From assembly GCA_964440805.1 (NCBI GenBank), contig CAYTTR010000019.1, positions 1 to 49,109 of the forward strand: a stretch of DNA of 49,109 nt, read 5' to 3'. This document shows, in pieces, positions 7,172-15,361 of the stretch. The translations under genes and the position numbers were made by a program. The notes under the pieces were generated by a model. It was not told the origin of the DNA, did no database searches, and worked only from the letters and a program-made list of their open reading frames with translations. The stretch is from CAYTTR01 sp964440805. Lineage in GTDB: Bacteria > Acidobacteriota > Aminicenantia > Aminicenantales > Aminicenantaceae. The first letter of the stretch is position 1; every line of letters begins with the position of its first letter.

Positions 7172-9943
7172 CTAAGGCTGGAATTCAATCTGTCCTTCAC
7201 CAAGCTTGAAGTTCCAGCGGAGCTCTCCTTCAGGCCAAGGCTGGGGGGGTAAGATTGTTTCTCCGCTTTTTCCTTCCCACTCGACTTTCAAAGTGGTTCC
7301 AGGGGGTTTTTCCTTAATCAACAGCCAGGCTGAAAGCCGGCCCTTCCAGCCAGGTTTCAATCCTTCAGAGAAAATTTTAAATTCAACCCGGTGAGCTCCG
7401 GAAGAAATCTCAATCATCTGCCAGCTCCACTTGCCTTCCTCACTTTCTTGTTCCGGAATCCTCTCTTGAGAATCAATAAAAAGATTGGTCTTTGGAAGTC
7501 CATTGGCCAGGAAATCTTTCCCGGGCTCAATTAGTATGGTTAGTGTTGCTTCCACCACTGGTTCATTAAGGATAAACCCAAGAGAGACAAGATTTTCTTC
7601 TTCTCCTGACAAAATCTTAAAAGTGGACTCTTCTACTTTTGCAGTCATGGTTTCTGGCGGCAGAGCAATCCCGGCAGGATCTAATTTTTCCTCCTGAATA
7701 GAAACTGTCTTAATGATGTCAGGATTTAAAAACCGGGCTTCGCTCTCTCCTGGATAAGAAATCAATTCAAAGCTCTTCTCATCTTTCTTTTTCAATTGGT
7801 GTACTCTGCCAGCTAAAAGAGGCCTGGTGGCTTCACATAGAGGATAAATCTCTAAGAGAATCGTCTCATAACCTGAAAGTGGAATTTCCAGCTCTGAACC
7901 AAATTTTTTCAAACCTGGATGAATCCAACGTACTGGATAAAGCTGTTCAACTACCAATGAATCCGCCTCCCTGGAAAGGCCCAGATCTTCTGAAAGCTCT
8001 ACCCGTAAAACCTGGGGTTCAATAAAGGGATTACGAGCAGCAATAATCCCACGGGCTCCCAAAAAATGGACATAGCCGTAGGATTGACGAGCACCAGGAT
8101 CTCCGCCAATCATTTCTGTCCGGCAAAGAAGGGGAAACCTATCTTTAGCCCAACGTATGGTTTGAGCCAGAATGTCCCACTGGTCGTCAGTCAAAAAATC
8201 AGGAGAAATATAAAGCTCCCACATGGTTATTCCCCGGGCGAAATAAAGCAGGGCATTATCGGTGAATTTATCCAATGATTCCCAAGGGCCTCCTAATTGA
8301 TTTAGATGTCCTTTGATGATTCCGTGAGTCATTAAATTAGCTATGGGAAACCAGAATTTCTCTTTCACCAAATCCTCAAAAAGAACACTATCCCGGTAGC
8401 TCATAGCTCTGTCCCGGCGGCTGATGGAAGGGACATCGGAATATCCGTAATCAGCCCCTTGCATCCAGATCTGATTGGCATATTTAAGCCACCATGGACT
8501 CAACCAGGTTCCGGAAGTAATATTAAGAAATATGTCCGGCTTCAAAGAGCGGACAGAACGGCAAAGCTCCGCCACAGCCTTCATCACAGCTCTCCTCGAA
8601 TAAATATCGGGGAGATGACCATGAGCCGGTTCGCTACAGGAAAACTGAATACCATCCCACTTGAAGTAACCTGCTTGCTCTTGAGAAACTAAATCATTGA
8701 CTCTTTTTTTAAATAGCTGGTAATATTTTTCACCAGCTAAACACATCTGGTCCCCAACTGTTTCATAATCATTTTCCTTCATCCAGTCCACCCGCCGGTC
8801 GCGGTGGGAATAGCCACCGGTTGGACCAAACCAGATTCCCAGATCACAATTCATGGATTCCAATGCTTGAACTACAGGTTTGAGACCTCCGGGGAACCGC
8901 TCTGGATTTAACTGCCAGTCACTCCGGTAAATGTCCCAACCATCATCCAGGACAAAGGCATTGAGAAAAATTCCTCTTTCCTCAACCAGCCTTTTCTGGA
9001 AGAACGATATAGTCCGAAGCACATTGGCTTCGTTCATAACCCTTTTTGGGTCCTCCACCATTTCCGGGGCTCTAAGATCATACCAGCTGTTATAGAGAAG
9101 ATAAGGTTTTAAGGGCGAACAGCGGATTTTATCAAGATACAGCCAGAACCACTGCTTGACCGTTTTTTGAGGAACCAGCGCCTGCACCAGCCAATCACTT
9201 TCAACCCAGGCATTTCCTATCCTTTCTCCTATTTCCTGGCCACAGCGGATTCCCGTTTGTTTTGGACTTTTAGGAAGAAGATGATTTTCCGAAGTTGGAT
9301 ATTCCAGACCAACAAAACTTCCTCCATCATTTATCAGAAAGGCCACCGGCTGTCCAAAACCACCGGCTTTGATGATTTTCAAGTCACCAAAAACATCTCC
9401 AAAGGCCGGCCAAATCCAGCGGAGAAAATGGTTCTTTTGCGAGGGATCACGAACAGCAATTTTTCTTCTCAAGAAAAAAACATCTTCTTCCAGCTGGTAG
9501 AGAAGTTTCATTTCAAGCGAATTTCCTTTACCATTGAATAAAAATTCCAGTTCCAGGCCTCCTCGGCCTGCCAGAGGATAAAGGCGATATTCCTTGAAAA
9601 CAAAGTCAGATTTGGTTAGCCTTACCGGATTGGCAGCATTATCCCTCTTTCCAGGCGCCCTCCATCCTGTCCAGGTTAAATCCAGTCCAAAATCGGCATC
9701 GGTTCTTAATTGAACAAAGGAAATATTATGTGCAGCCAGCCAGTCTTCTTTTGCTTGAATATGCTGGTGAAGAATAATCCCGTCTTTAATCCACAATGAT
9801 AAGATAACAATCCCATTATCCAGGTAAAACTCCTGAATATCCCGGACTTCCTGATGGCCGAACTTAACCTGGGGAGACGAAAAAAGAATAACAGGAAGCA
9901 GGCCCAGGCAGAGAATCAGGCTGCTAAGCTTAGTCCATTTCAT
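7172..9943 (-). CDS. Exported GH36-like alpha-galactosidase / alpha-N-acetylgalactosaminidase
   Basis: 924 residues with a signal peptide (about 4-24). A large N-terminal beta domain precedes a clan GH-D (beta/alpha)8 barrel with NSWYDL, LDDGWD, GIWFGPTGG and YFKWDGIQF; Asp430 in the last is the expected nucleophile. A C-terminal beta-sandwich region (about 700-924) resembles an NPCBM-like or other carbohydrate-binding module. Clan GH-D enzymes cleave alpha-galactosides or alpha-GalNAc; nagA downstream favours an N-acetylhexosamine substrate, but the sequence alone does not settle this. GGAGGG six bases before ATG 9943 sets the start. It is first in the sugar cluster and acts outside the cytoplasm. 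Confidence 0.72.
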   Translation of the reverse strand: MKWTKLSSLILCLGLLPVILFSSPQVKFGHQEVRDIQEFYLDNGIVILSLWIKDGIILHQHIQAKEDWLAAHNISFVQLRTDADFGLDLTWTGWRAPGKRDNAANPVRLTKSDFVFKEYRLYPLAGRGGLELEFLFNGKGNSLEMKLLYQLEEDVFFLRRKIAVRDPSQKNHFLRWIWPAFGDVFGDLKIIKAGGFGQPVAFLINDGGSFVGLEYPTSENHLLPKSPKQTGIRCGQEIGERIGNAWVESDWLVQALVPQKTVKQWFWLYLDKIRCSPLKPYLLYNSWYDLRAPEMVEDPKRVMNEANVLRTISFFQKRLVEERGIFLNAFVLDDGWDIYRSDWQLNPERFPGGLKPVVQALESMNCDLGIWFGPTGGYSHRDRRVDWMKENDYETVGDQMCLAGEKYYQLFKKRVNDLVSQEQAGYFKWDGIQFSCSEPAHGHLPDIYSRRAVMKAVAELCRSVRSLKPDIFLNITSGTWLSPWWLKYANQIWMQGADYGYSDVPSISRRDRAMSYRDSVLFEDLVKEKFWFPIANLMTHGIIKGHLNQLGGPWESLDKFTDNALLYFARGITMWELYISPDFLTDDQWDILAQTIRWAKDRFPLLCRTEMIGGDPGARQSYGYVHFLGARGIIAARNPFIEPQVLRVELSEDLGLSREADSLVVEQLYPVRWIHPGLKKFGSELEIPLSGYETILLEIYPLCEATRPLLAGRVHQLKKKDEKSFELISYPGESEARFLNPDIIKTVSIQEEKLDPAGIALPPETMTAKVEESTFKILSGEEENLVSLGFILNEPVVEATLTILIEPGKDFLANGLPKTNLFIDSQERIPEQESEEGKWSWQMIEISSGAHRVEFKIFSEGLKPGWKGRLSAWLLIKEKPPGTTLKVEWEGKSGETILPPQPWPEGELRWNFKLGEGQIEFQP

Positions 9944-10143
9944 GAATCCCTCCGCTTCATCTACAATAATCAAAACAGAGATTCCTTCAGTTTCTGATAG
10001 TTTAGTCTTCCTTGGTCAGCTCAATTGTTCCTGAATGTCCGTGATCTTTATCTCCATATAAACCTCCTTAATCTCTTTACTATTTTTTCCTACAGAAACA
10101 TTTTTTTAATTATACAGGAAATCCAGATAAGTTTTCGCCTGTT

Positions 10144-10339
10144 TCAATGGATGTTTTTTGAAAAATGACGGTATAGGAGCAGAGTCAAAACAAAAGACAA
10201 TATCAGTATAAAAGCCGGAACAATTATTCCCCACATGGTTAATCCTTTTTCCCAAGCGATAGAAAAGAACCCCACAAAAAATCATTAAAATCACAAAAAG
10301 GACAAGCCATAACCAGTCAAGGAAACTGAATTCAACCAT
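10144..10339 (-). pseudogene. Remnant of a sodium:solute symporter (N- and C-termini joined)
   Basis: From the ATG at 10339 (GGAAAGGAAG upstream) the frame reads MVEFSFLDWLWLVLFVILM then a GVLFYRLGKR segment, the usual first helix of SSS-family transporters. About 35 residues in, a +1 frame change gives GLTMWGIIVPAFILILSFV, followed by RHFSKNIH and TGA at 10144, which looks like a terminal transporter helix. The ~450 residues between are gone. The intact reading frame (10106-10339) therefore codes only a 77-residue chimera. A transporter upstream of the glycosidase would have imported the released sugar. The family call rests on short segments. Confidence 0.5.
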
Positions 10340-10446
10340 TTTGCTTCCTTTCCTGCAAAGAAGAAAATTTAAATTCTGAAGATATCCCTTTCACAGCAAT
10401 TTTCTATATATCAGAGGAGAGAAAGGAAGTCAAAAAGTAAAAAATA

Positions 10447-10811
10447 TGGTTCTCTTCCATTTTGCATGAGTGAAAAGCATCAGGTATGCTCTCATGTCAA
10501 GAATACGTGCCTACACTAACCTGAATTATTCACCAGTCGAGGGTAGGGATTAGGCTGGGTCGGGGCAAGGCACAGGGCACGCGGCTGTGGTCTCTTCACC
10601 GCAAGTGCCCTGTAACGAAGCAGATGCGCCAAGCGCGGCCCGCCCGAAGGGTAAAAAAGGCCGGTTTTAAATAAGATTTGATGGAAGGGTATAATGAACT
10701 TAATTTCTTTACCTGCGCCGTAATAAAACCTCTTAAGTCAGAGGTAGTATTTGTGATATAAAAAGTATCGGCCTTTTTTATGAATAGTTCAGGTTAAATG
10801 GAAGAGAACTA
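10447..10811. repeat. Repeat B2, apparently split by R element R2
   Basis: GGTTCTCTTCCATTTTGC (from 10448) followed by AAGCATCAGGT matches repeat B1. Its inverted outer arm AAATGGAAGAGAACTA appears at 10796-10811, immediately after the end of R2. The arrangement reads as an R element inserted into a B element. Together B2 and R2 fill the gene-free stretch 10340-10844. Confidence 0.45.
10517..10797 (+). mobile_element. R element copy R2 (full-length, ~280 bp)
   Basis: Terminal inverted repeats TAACCTGAATTATTCA and TGAATAGTTCAGGTTA. The GC-rich left half holds the stem CAGGGCAC (10573-10580) / GTGCCCTG (10605-10612). The right half carries an inner inverted repeat AAAAAAGGCCGGT / ATCGGCCTTTTTT and a small hairpin ACCTCT/AGAGGT. 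Nearly identical, in inverse orientation, to 12943-13228. No transposase is encoded, so it is MITE-like. Confidence 0.82.
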
Positions 10812-10844
10812 AAAGTAATAATTGGTAGAAATTAAGATGATTTA

Positions 10845-12044
10845 TCAGAATTCAATGATGGAGGCGGCTATGATATTGGCTACCCGGTTGCGCAGGGAAA
10901 CTATTGAACCTTTGTCATCAGGATGGATCCTGTTGGTAAGTAAAATAAAAAAGGTCTCTGTTTCCGGATCAATCCAGAGGGAAGTTCCGGTATAGCCGGT
11001 ATGACCATAGGAGCAGGGCCCAAAAAGATCTCCTCCGGCAGTGGAATAAGGTGAATCAACATCCCATCCCAAGCCACGCCCGGAAAATTTCACTTCTGGA
11101 TAAACCTCTGTCATCCGGCGGATGCTAAGAGGACTGAGAATGCGCCGGCCATTAAGCTCTCCTCCTTTAAGTAACATCTGAGCAAAAAGAGCCAAGTCAT
11201 CTGCAGAGGAGAATAAACCAGCGTTGCCGGATATTCCACCCAGCAACTTAGCCAGAGGATCATGGACAACTCCCTGGAGAAGCTTTCCATCTATTACCTG
11301 AGTGGGCACACAAAAAGGATATTTGTCTTCATCAGGAGTGAATGAAGTCTTAGTCATATTAAGTGGTTTAAATATATTATTGGAGGAAAATTCAGCAATG
11401 TTTTGCCCCGAGACTTGCTCAATTATATAAGCCAGGGTGATATATCCCAAGCAACTGTATATAAATTCTTTTCCCGGAGCGCTCGTTTTTTTTAGGCCGG
11501 CAATATGTTCCACCATGTTTTTCAGAGGGCAAGGCTTTCCATATTTCTTCTCTACCACAGCAGCCTCAGTATAAGGAGGAAGGCCCGAAGTGTGTGTTAG
11601 AAGATGCCAAAGACGGGCATTTTTAGCCACTTTTTTGCTATTTTCCTGGAAAGAAGTAAATCCAGGCACATAATCCTTGACTTTGTCCTGGAGACTCAAC
11701 TTCCCTTTTTCAACAAGAATCATAACCGAAGTGGCGGTTGCTACAGGTTTGGTTAAAGATGCCAGGTCAAAGAGCAAGTCTACTTCCATCGGTTTGGGTT
11801 CAGGAATAATCTGTCTCCAGCCAAATGCCCGCCTGAAAACAATATTTTCCTTGTGACCTACTAAAATTACAGCTCCGGGGATTTCCTCATTGTTTACAGC
11901 TTCCCGGATAACATCTTCAAGCAAGTTAAGCCGGAGGGAAGAAAAACATGCTTTTTCAGGATTGGAGATAGCTAATGATGGAATCTGAAGAAATAAAAAA
12001 AATAAAATCGGGAATAAGAGGAAATAAAGTTTTTTAGGCCGCAC
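10845..12044 (-). CDS. Exported beta-lactamase-family serine hydrolase (class C / CubicO type)
   Basis: 399 residues with a signal peptide (about 5-26). Catalytic motifs of the family are present: Ser96-x-x-Lys99 (SLTK), Tyr196 in YSC, and HTG (348-350). The GGISGNAGLFSSADDLALFA stretch is typical of exported esterase/peptidase-like members rather than of true beta-lactamases. Likely substrates are peptidoglycan-derived peptides, esters or D-amino-acid peptides; which is not decidable here. The start is GTG at 12044 with AAGGGAT upstream. The FKBP gene lies 58 bases upstream on the same strand, and an R element sits 48 bases past the stop. Confidence 0.82.
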   Translation of the reverse strand: MRPKKLYFLLFPILFFLFLQIPSLAISNPEKACFSSLRLNLLEDVIREAVNNEEIPGAVILVGHKENIVFRRAFGWRQIIPEPKPMEVDLLFDLASLTKPVATATSVMILVEKGKLSLQDKVKDYVPGFTSFQENSKKVAKNARLWHLLTHTSGLPPYTEAAVVEKKYGKPCPLKNMVEHIAGLKKTSAPGKEFIYSCLGYITLAYIIEQVSGQNIAEFSSNNIFKPLNMTKTSFTPDEDKYPFCVPTQVIDGKLLQGVVHDPLAKLLGGISGNAGLFSSADDLALFAQMLLKGGELNGRRILSPLSIRRMTEVYPEVKFSGRGLGWDVDSPYSTAGGDLFGPCSYGHTGYTGTSLWIDPETETFFILLTNRIHPDDKGSIVSLRNRVANIIAASIIEF

Positions 12045-12102
12045 TTATCCCTTTTCGATCCTTACTGAGAGGATCCATTAAAATTGAATCTTTCTTGGAT
12101 CT

Positions 12103-12540
12103 TCAGTCGATTGCTAAAACTTCTATGTCAAAAACCAGTTTTTTTCCAGCCAATGGATGGTTGGCATCCAGTATGATGTTATCCTTCTGGATCTCTTTGA
12201 CTTTTACCGGGAGAGCTTGACCATCCTTGTTAACGAGCTGAAGATCCATTCCCGCCTTGGGAGTGATGTCCTCAGGAATTCTTTCCCGGGGCATCTTGAG
12301 GATAAGCTTCTCGTCGTATTCCCCGTAGGCATTCTTAGGGGAAATGGTCGCTGTCTTTTTCTCTCCTGGTTCCATGTCAATCAGGGCTTCTTCAAAACCC
12401 TGAATCACCATTCCGGAGCCAACGGTCACTTGCAGAGGCTCCTTTTTCCGGGAAGAATCAAAAACCTCTCCGCTCTCTAAGCGACCGGTGTAATGAACCT
12501 TGACCTTATCACCGTTCTTGACCGTTTGTTTTTCCTCCAA
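12103..12540 (-). CDS. FKBP-type peptidyl-prolyl isomerase, SlyD-like
   Basis: 145 residues: an FKBP domain opened by KVHYTGRLESGEVFDSS, interrupted by the insert-in-flap chaperone domain (about 70-125, from NAYGEYDEKL to NHPLAGKKLVFDIEV). That layout and length match SlyD-type folding helpers. The histidine-rich metal tail of E. coli SlyD is absent, and no signal peptide is seen, so it should act in the cytoplasm. The start is a TTG with AAGGAG six bases upstream. It follows the RRM gene by 16 bases on the same strand; the two are probably co-transcribed. Confidence 0.88.
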   Translation of the reverse strand: MEEKQTVKNGDKVKVHYTGRLESGEVFDSSRKKEPLQVTVGSGMVIQGFEEALIDMEPGEKKTATISPKNAYGEYDEKLILKMPRERIPEDITPKAGMDLQLVNKDGQALPVKVKEIQKDNIILDANHPLAGKKLVFDIEVLAID

Positions 12541-12556
12541 AATTACTCCTTAATCA

Positions 12557-12808
12557 TTAAATCCTTGGTTTTGCTTTGTTTACCCGAATGCTTCTTCCAT
12601 CGACTTCGGTCCCGTCAAGTCCTTGAATGGCTGATTCAGCTTCTTCAGGATTGACCATTTCTACAAAACCAAAGCCTTTGGAACGACCGGAGACCCTGTC
12701 TTTTACAATTTTCACTGATGTCACTTCTCCATACTGCTCAAAAAGTTCTCTCAATGAACCTTCGGTCATCCGGTAATTCAGATTTCCTGCATAAACATGT
12801 ACTGGCAT
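12557..12808 (-). CDS. Single-RRM RNA-binding protein
   Basis: 83 residues consisting almost entirely of one RNA-recognition motif: RNP2 as VYAGNL (5-10) and RNP1 as KGFGFVEM (about 44-51). Small RRM proteins of this type bind single-stranded RNA and in cyanobacteria are cold-responsive; no such role is shown here. GAGGTG precedes the ATG at 12808, so a longer frame running to 12889 is unlikely. It heads the RRM-FKBP-serine hydrolase group, with an R element 134 bases upstream. Confidence 0.88.
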   Translation of the reverse strand: MPVHVYAGNLNYRMTEGSLRELFEQYGEVTSVKIVKDRVSGRSKGFGFVEMVNPEEAESAIQGLDGTEVDGRSIRVNKAKPRI

Positions 12809-12942
12809 TTTACACCTCAAAAAAATTAGGCGAAAGCCCTTCTCTTTCAGAAAGCCATTCAGCAATAATCGCTCAAGGTTTTCTGCCAAGAGAAAAGGAT
12901 TATCTCATATATTCCAATTATAATCAACACCCTATTCTTTAT

Positions 12943-13228
12943 TAACCTGAACTATTCATAAAAAAGGCCGGTACTTTTAATATAACAAATACTACCTCCG
13001 ACTTAAGAGGTTTTATTACGGCGCAGGTAAAGAAATTAAGTTCATTAAACCCTTCCATCAAATCTTATTTAAAACCGGCCTTTTTTACCCTCCGGGCGGG
13101 CCGCGCTTGGCGCATCTGCTTGGTTACAGGGCACTTGCCGGAGAAGAGACCACAGCTGCGTGTCCTGTGCCTCGCCCCGACCCAGCCTAACCCCTACGGC
13201 AACCTCGACTCATGAATAATCCAGGTTA
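12943..13228 (-). mobile_element. R element copy R3 (full-length, inverted relative to R2)
   Basis: Reads TAACCTGAACTATTCA at 12943 and TGAATAATCCAGGTTA at 13228. Reverse-complemented it aligns with R2 over its whole length with few differences. The body contains AAAAAAGGCCGGTAC paired with ACCGGCCTTTTTT. With R2 it brackets the serine hydrolase, FKBP and RRM genes. It fills most of the gene-free stretch 12809-13244 and ends 16 bases from the S9 peptidase stop codon. Confidence 0.82.
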
Positions 13229-13244
13229 ATTGAATCGTTTAGGT

Positions 13245-15275
13245 TCAGTTTTTTTTCATATATTTTTCAAACCAGGCCATCAGGTAAAGCTGCTGAAGAA
13301 GCCGATGGGAAGGTCTCCGCCAGCCATGATATTCACCAGGGACCCTGACCAGGAGTGTTTCTTTTTTCAGCATCTTTAGGGCGCGGTAATATTCTTCACT
13401 TTGACCAATGGGTGTCCTTAAGTCGGCTTCTCCGGTCATCACCATGGTAGGGGTCTTAACATTGGCCACATAATGCAAGGGAGAACGGAGAGCATACTCC
13501 ATCGGGTCTTCCCACGGATAACTACGGAACTGCCGGTACCAGCTTGCTCCATCGGTTGTTCCCACAAAAGAGTGCCAGTTTATAACCGGCCGCATGGAGA
13601 CAGCCGCCCGGAAGCGGTCAGTGTGTCCAACAATCCAGGCAGTAAGAACTCCTCCCCCGCTTCCTCCACAAACAAATAGATTTTCTCCATCAATAAAACC
13701 TCTTGCCAAGGCTGCATCTACTCCAGCCATCAAATCATCATAATCTTTACCGGGATAGGAGTACTGGATACCATTGACAAATTCCTGGCCGTACCCAGTA
13801 CTTCCTCTCGGATTCATATAGAGAACGGCGTAGCCACAGGCTGCAAAATTCTGCCAAACCCAGTTAAACCGGACAGAATACATGGCCCACGGTCCTCCAT
13901 GAATCCAGAGAAGTAAGGGATATTTTTTTCCCATTTCAAATTCTGCTGGCTTAATTAACCAGCCCTGAAGGTCCAGCCCATCAGAGGATTTAAACCAGAG
14001 TTCCTCTACCTCGCCCAGTTCGATTCCTTCCAGAACATCTTTGTTGACATCAACCAGTTCTTTTGCTTCTCCTGATTTTTTCACATTAAAAACTGCTAAG
14101 TATCCAGGCCTGTAAAAAGTGGAAACAATAGTGGCTGCTTGTCCATTTCGAGCAATGGACAGGCCTGAAAGAAAATGATTGCCCTGTGTTATCTTCTGAA
14201 TTTTCCCTTCCAAAGAAACAAAATAAAGGTTGGACTGGCCTTTCTCTGCTATCAAGTAAAAAAGCCCCTTGTCTCCAGGAGCCCAAGTCAGTGAAGATGG
14301 CGAGCTGGGAAAATCCCCGGCAAGAAGTCTCTTCTTATTGCCAAGGGAATCCATCAAATATATGGAAGAAAGATGGCGGGTGAAGTTTTTATCATCGTAG
14401 CCCGTGTAAGCCACCCACCTTCCATCTGAGGAGACTTTGGGAATACGGTCAGGCCCTTTCCTGTCTGTAAGCGCTTCAATTTCAAGAGATTCCAGGTCAA
14501 CATAATATATTTCAGTATCCCCGAAAAGATACTCGGCATCTGGTTTACGGATGGCAGAACAGAAAATCTTTTTACCATCAGCCGACCACTCAGGATCATT
14601 GTGAGAATAATCTCCTGAAGTGACCTGGCGGGGCGTTCCTCCCAATTCAGCATCAATAATGAAAATATGAGTATTGCCTTTGGGGACATCTCCCCGGCCG
14701 TCCCTTCTCCAGCTTAAACGGTCAATTACTGTAGCCGGCTCAGCCCATTTGGCTCCCTTAGGTTTCGGAGGGAGCTGAACATTAAGCAAGGGTGATGCAT
14801 CGGGAATGAACAAGGTGAAAGCCAACTTCTTGCCGTCAGGAGACCAGGTGATTGAACCAGGAGTCTGCTCCAGGTGAGTCAGTTGAGCCACTTCACGGGT
14901 ATCCAGCCACATAACATGAATCTGGGTTGTTCCATCACGATCAGAAAGAAAAGCAATCCTTTTTCCCTCAGGAGACCAGACGGGAGAAGAATCTTTCCAG
15001 TTTCCATGGGTTAACTCCCGGACTCTTTTTCCTTCTACATCAACAATCCAAATATTACTTCTGTATCTGTCTTCGTTCTTATCTACCCAGCTCCTGGTAA
15101 ACAGAATCTGTTCTCCATCCGGGGAAATGGCTGGGCTCCCCACTGACTCCATTTCCATGAAAGTCTCTTTGGTTAGAAGCCGGACATCCTTCCCGGCTGT
15201 AAGGTTGGCAGTTAAACTGACTATGAATACAATTATTAAGCTGAACGATAACATCCGGTTCTTACAAAACACCAC
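13245..15275 (-). CDS. Exported S9-family (prolyl oligopeptidase/acylaminoacyl-peptidase) serine peptidase
   Basis: 676 residues: signal peptide (about 7-28), a seven-bladed WD40-like beta-propeller of Tol-B type repeats (about 40-400; SPDGEQILFTRS, SPEGKRIAFLSD, SPDGKKLAFTL), then an alpha/beta-hydrolase domain with HGGPWAMYS, nucleophile Ser539 in GGSGGG, an Asp in GEADLRTP and a His in YHGWRR. It would cleave short peptides in the periplasm. The nucleophile elbow GGSGGG differs from the common GxSYGG. The start is GTG with AGGAGG upstream. The GGT gene lies 86 bases upstream on the same strand, giving a peptide-scavenging pair. Confidence 0.9.
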   Translation of the reverse strand: MVFCKNRMLSFSLIIVFIVSLTANLTAGKDVRLLTKETFMEMESVGSPAISPDGEQILFTRSWVDKNEDRYRSNIWIVDVEGKRVRELTHGNWKDSSPVWSPEGKRIAFLSDRDGTTQIHVMWLDTREVAQLTHLEQTPGSITWSPDGKKLAFTLFIPDASPLLNVQLPPKPKGAKWAEPATVIDRLSWRRDGRGDVPKGNTHIFIIDAELGGTPRQVTSGDYSHNDPEWSADGKKIFCSAIRKPDAEYLFGDTEIYYVDLESLEIEALTDRKGPDRIPKVSSDGRWVAYTGYDDKNFTRHLSSIYLMDSLGNKKRLLAGDFPSSPSSLTWAPGDKGLFYLIAEKGQSNLYFVSLEGKIQKITQGNHFLSGLSIARNGQAATIVSTFYRPGYLAVFNVKKSGEAKELVDVNKDVLEGIELGEVEELWFKSSDGLDLQGWLIKPAEFEMGKKYPLLLWIHGGPWAMYSVRFNWVWQNFAACGYAVLYMNPRGSTGYGQEFVNGIQYSYPGKDYDDLMAGVDAALARGFIDGENLFVCGGSGGGVLTAWIVGHTDRFRAAVSMRPVINWHSFVGTTDGASWYRQFRSYPWEDPMEYALRSPLHYVANVKTPTMVMTGEADLRTPIGQSEEYYRALKMLKKETLLVRVPGEYHGWRRPSHRLLQQLYLMAWFEKYMKKN

Positions 15276-15298
15276 AGCACCTCCTAAATCTTATATTG

Positions 15299-15324
15299 AG
15301 AGCCGGATTTATTCTCCCGGCTCT
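15299..15324. other. Hairpin between the GGT and S9 peptidase genes
   Basis: AGAGCCGG (15299-15306) pairs perfectly with CCGGCTCT (15317-15324) around a ten-base loop. There is no T-run on either side, so it is not a simple terminator; it may stabilise or attenuate the transcript between the two minus-strand genes. Confidence 0.4.
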
Positions 15325-15361
15325 TGGTTATCCTTTTTATTAAATCCTTGATCTACTAAGT

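Noticed and set aside
10845..12044. The serine hydrolase as a true beta-lactamase
   Set aside because: The SLTK/YSC/HTG motifs are shared by many exported esterases and peptidases; the GGISGNAGLFSS segment points away from antibiotic resistance.
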